NCBI GenBank assembly: GCA_019671135.1
Contig: JAHRHY010000016.1
Span: 1 to 64,000 of the forward strand
Direction of reading: 5' to 3'
Length of the DNA stretch: 64,000 bases
Source: Linnemannia hyalina
Taxonomy: Eukaryota; Mortierellomycota; Mortierellomycetes; Mortierellales; Mortierellaceae
Notes under the pieces: model-generated
The model's input: only the letters and a program-made list of their open reading frames with translations
Database searches by the model: none
Told to the model about the DNA's origin: nothing
Shown here: positions 63,777 to 64,000 of the stretch, one piece after another
How positions within the stretch are numbered: the first letter of the stretch is position 1
How the letters are laid out: each line of letters begins with the position of its first letter
Program-made: the position numbers and the translations under genes

Positions 63777-64000
63777 CAAGCAATGGGCAATTGAACCTTG
63801 CTTCTCTCTCTCGCTCTTCCTTCGGTCCTTTCCTCTTCTTTTATTGCGCCTTGCAACCAAAATAATTAATTCGGACAGCTAAACCCTGATTAAGTTGCTG
63901 TTCACAACTAAAATTTTGTTCCGCGCCTGTGTACACTCCGATCTCCACTGAATTTTATTGGATTAGTTTTAATTTTTTTGCCTCATTTTGTTAGAAAGGC
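63777..64000. other. Right edge, no feature seen
   Basis: Pyrimidine-rich, then AT-rich sequence. A possible splice acceptor is near 63878 (TTCGGACAG). Nothing else can be supported. Confidence 0.3.

Overview
The window looks like a repeat island in a fungal (probably early-diverging fungal) nuclear genome. The evidence is a chromodomain-carrying Ty3/Gypsy retrotransposon with a Tf1/sushi-like self-primer, eukaryotic TATA promoters and a short-intron gene at the right end. No bacterial operons, RNA genes or CRISPR arrays were seen. The phylum is a guess. About 58 kb is transposons nested inside one another; only roughly 56.0-57.8, 58.3-60.5 and 63.3-64.0 kb look like host sequence.

I use these labels. 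R1 is a 495-bp module with 14 copies (two carry breaks or indels). FB is a 451-bp fold-back palindrome (211-bp arms, 29-bp loop; five copies). F1 is a unit encoding a DDE transposase (DDE1) and a large acidic zinc-binding protein, always lying between R1 copies in direct orientation. F2 is a 4.8-kb element with 319-bp inverted ends carrying DDE2, a 567-aa unknown protein (REP2) and two small genes. F3 is a 9.6-kb element with inverted ends of about 3.1 kb that include a whole FB each, carrying DDE3, REP3 and one small gene. R1, FB, R1-F1-R1, F2 and F3 all sit in 3-bp A/T-rich target duplications (AAT, TAA, TTG, TTA, TAT, TTT, AAA, CTA). This fits a PIF/Harbinger-like reaction, and the DDE proteins resemble DDE_Tnp_4.

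Layout: 1-12883 is F2 copy 1, split at 812 by an R1-F1-R1-F1-R1 tandem. It is itself inserted in the REP2 gene of F2 copy 2 (12884-21549), which also holds a solo R1 and a complete R1-F1-R1 (13821-19323). F2 copy 2 and F2 copy 3 (from 21616) both lie in the end repeats of F2 copy 4. Copy 3 was rearranged by an inversion between FB-1 and FB-2 (24225-27884). A further R1-F1-R1 (to 34429) was rearranged by an inversion between two R1 copies (31487-33934). The Gypsy element spans 35289-56015 and is split by an R1-F1-R1 (37326-42809) and by F3 (43958-53573). A solo R1 lies at 57846-58340. A 2.8-kb 19-bp minisatellite occupies 60491-63256, and a small spliced gene starts at 63442.

The most unusual features are: (i) a DNA transposon whose ends are 495-bp direct repeats that also occur alone, like LTRs and solo LTRs; (ii) FB modules acting both as independent insertions and as the ends of a 9.6-kb element; (iii) F2 and F3 sharing a small gene, REP and convergent DDE arrangement with an unrecognised REP protein; (iv) a TTTTTAAAAA-type palindrome just after almost every element gene; (v) two inversions that can be proved from swapped target duplications. 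When the inserts are conceptually removed, most broken reading frames become whole again, so the insertions are recent. All similarity calls are by eye from motifs; no database search was run.
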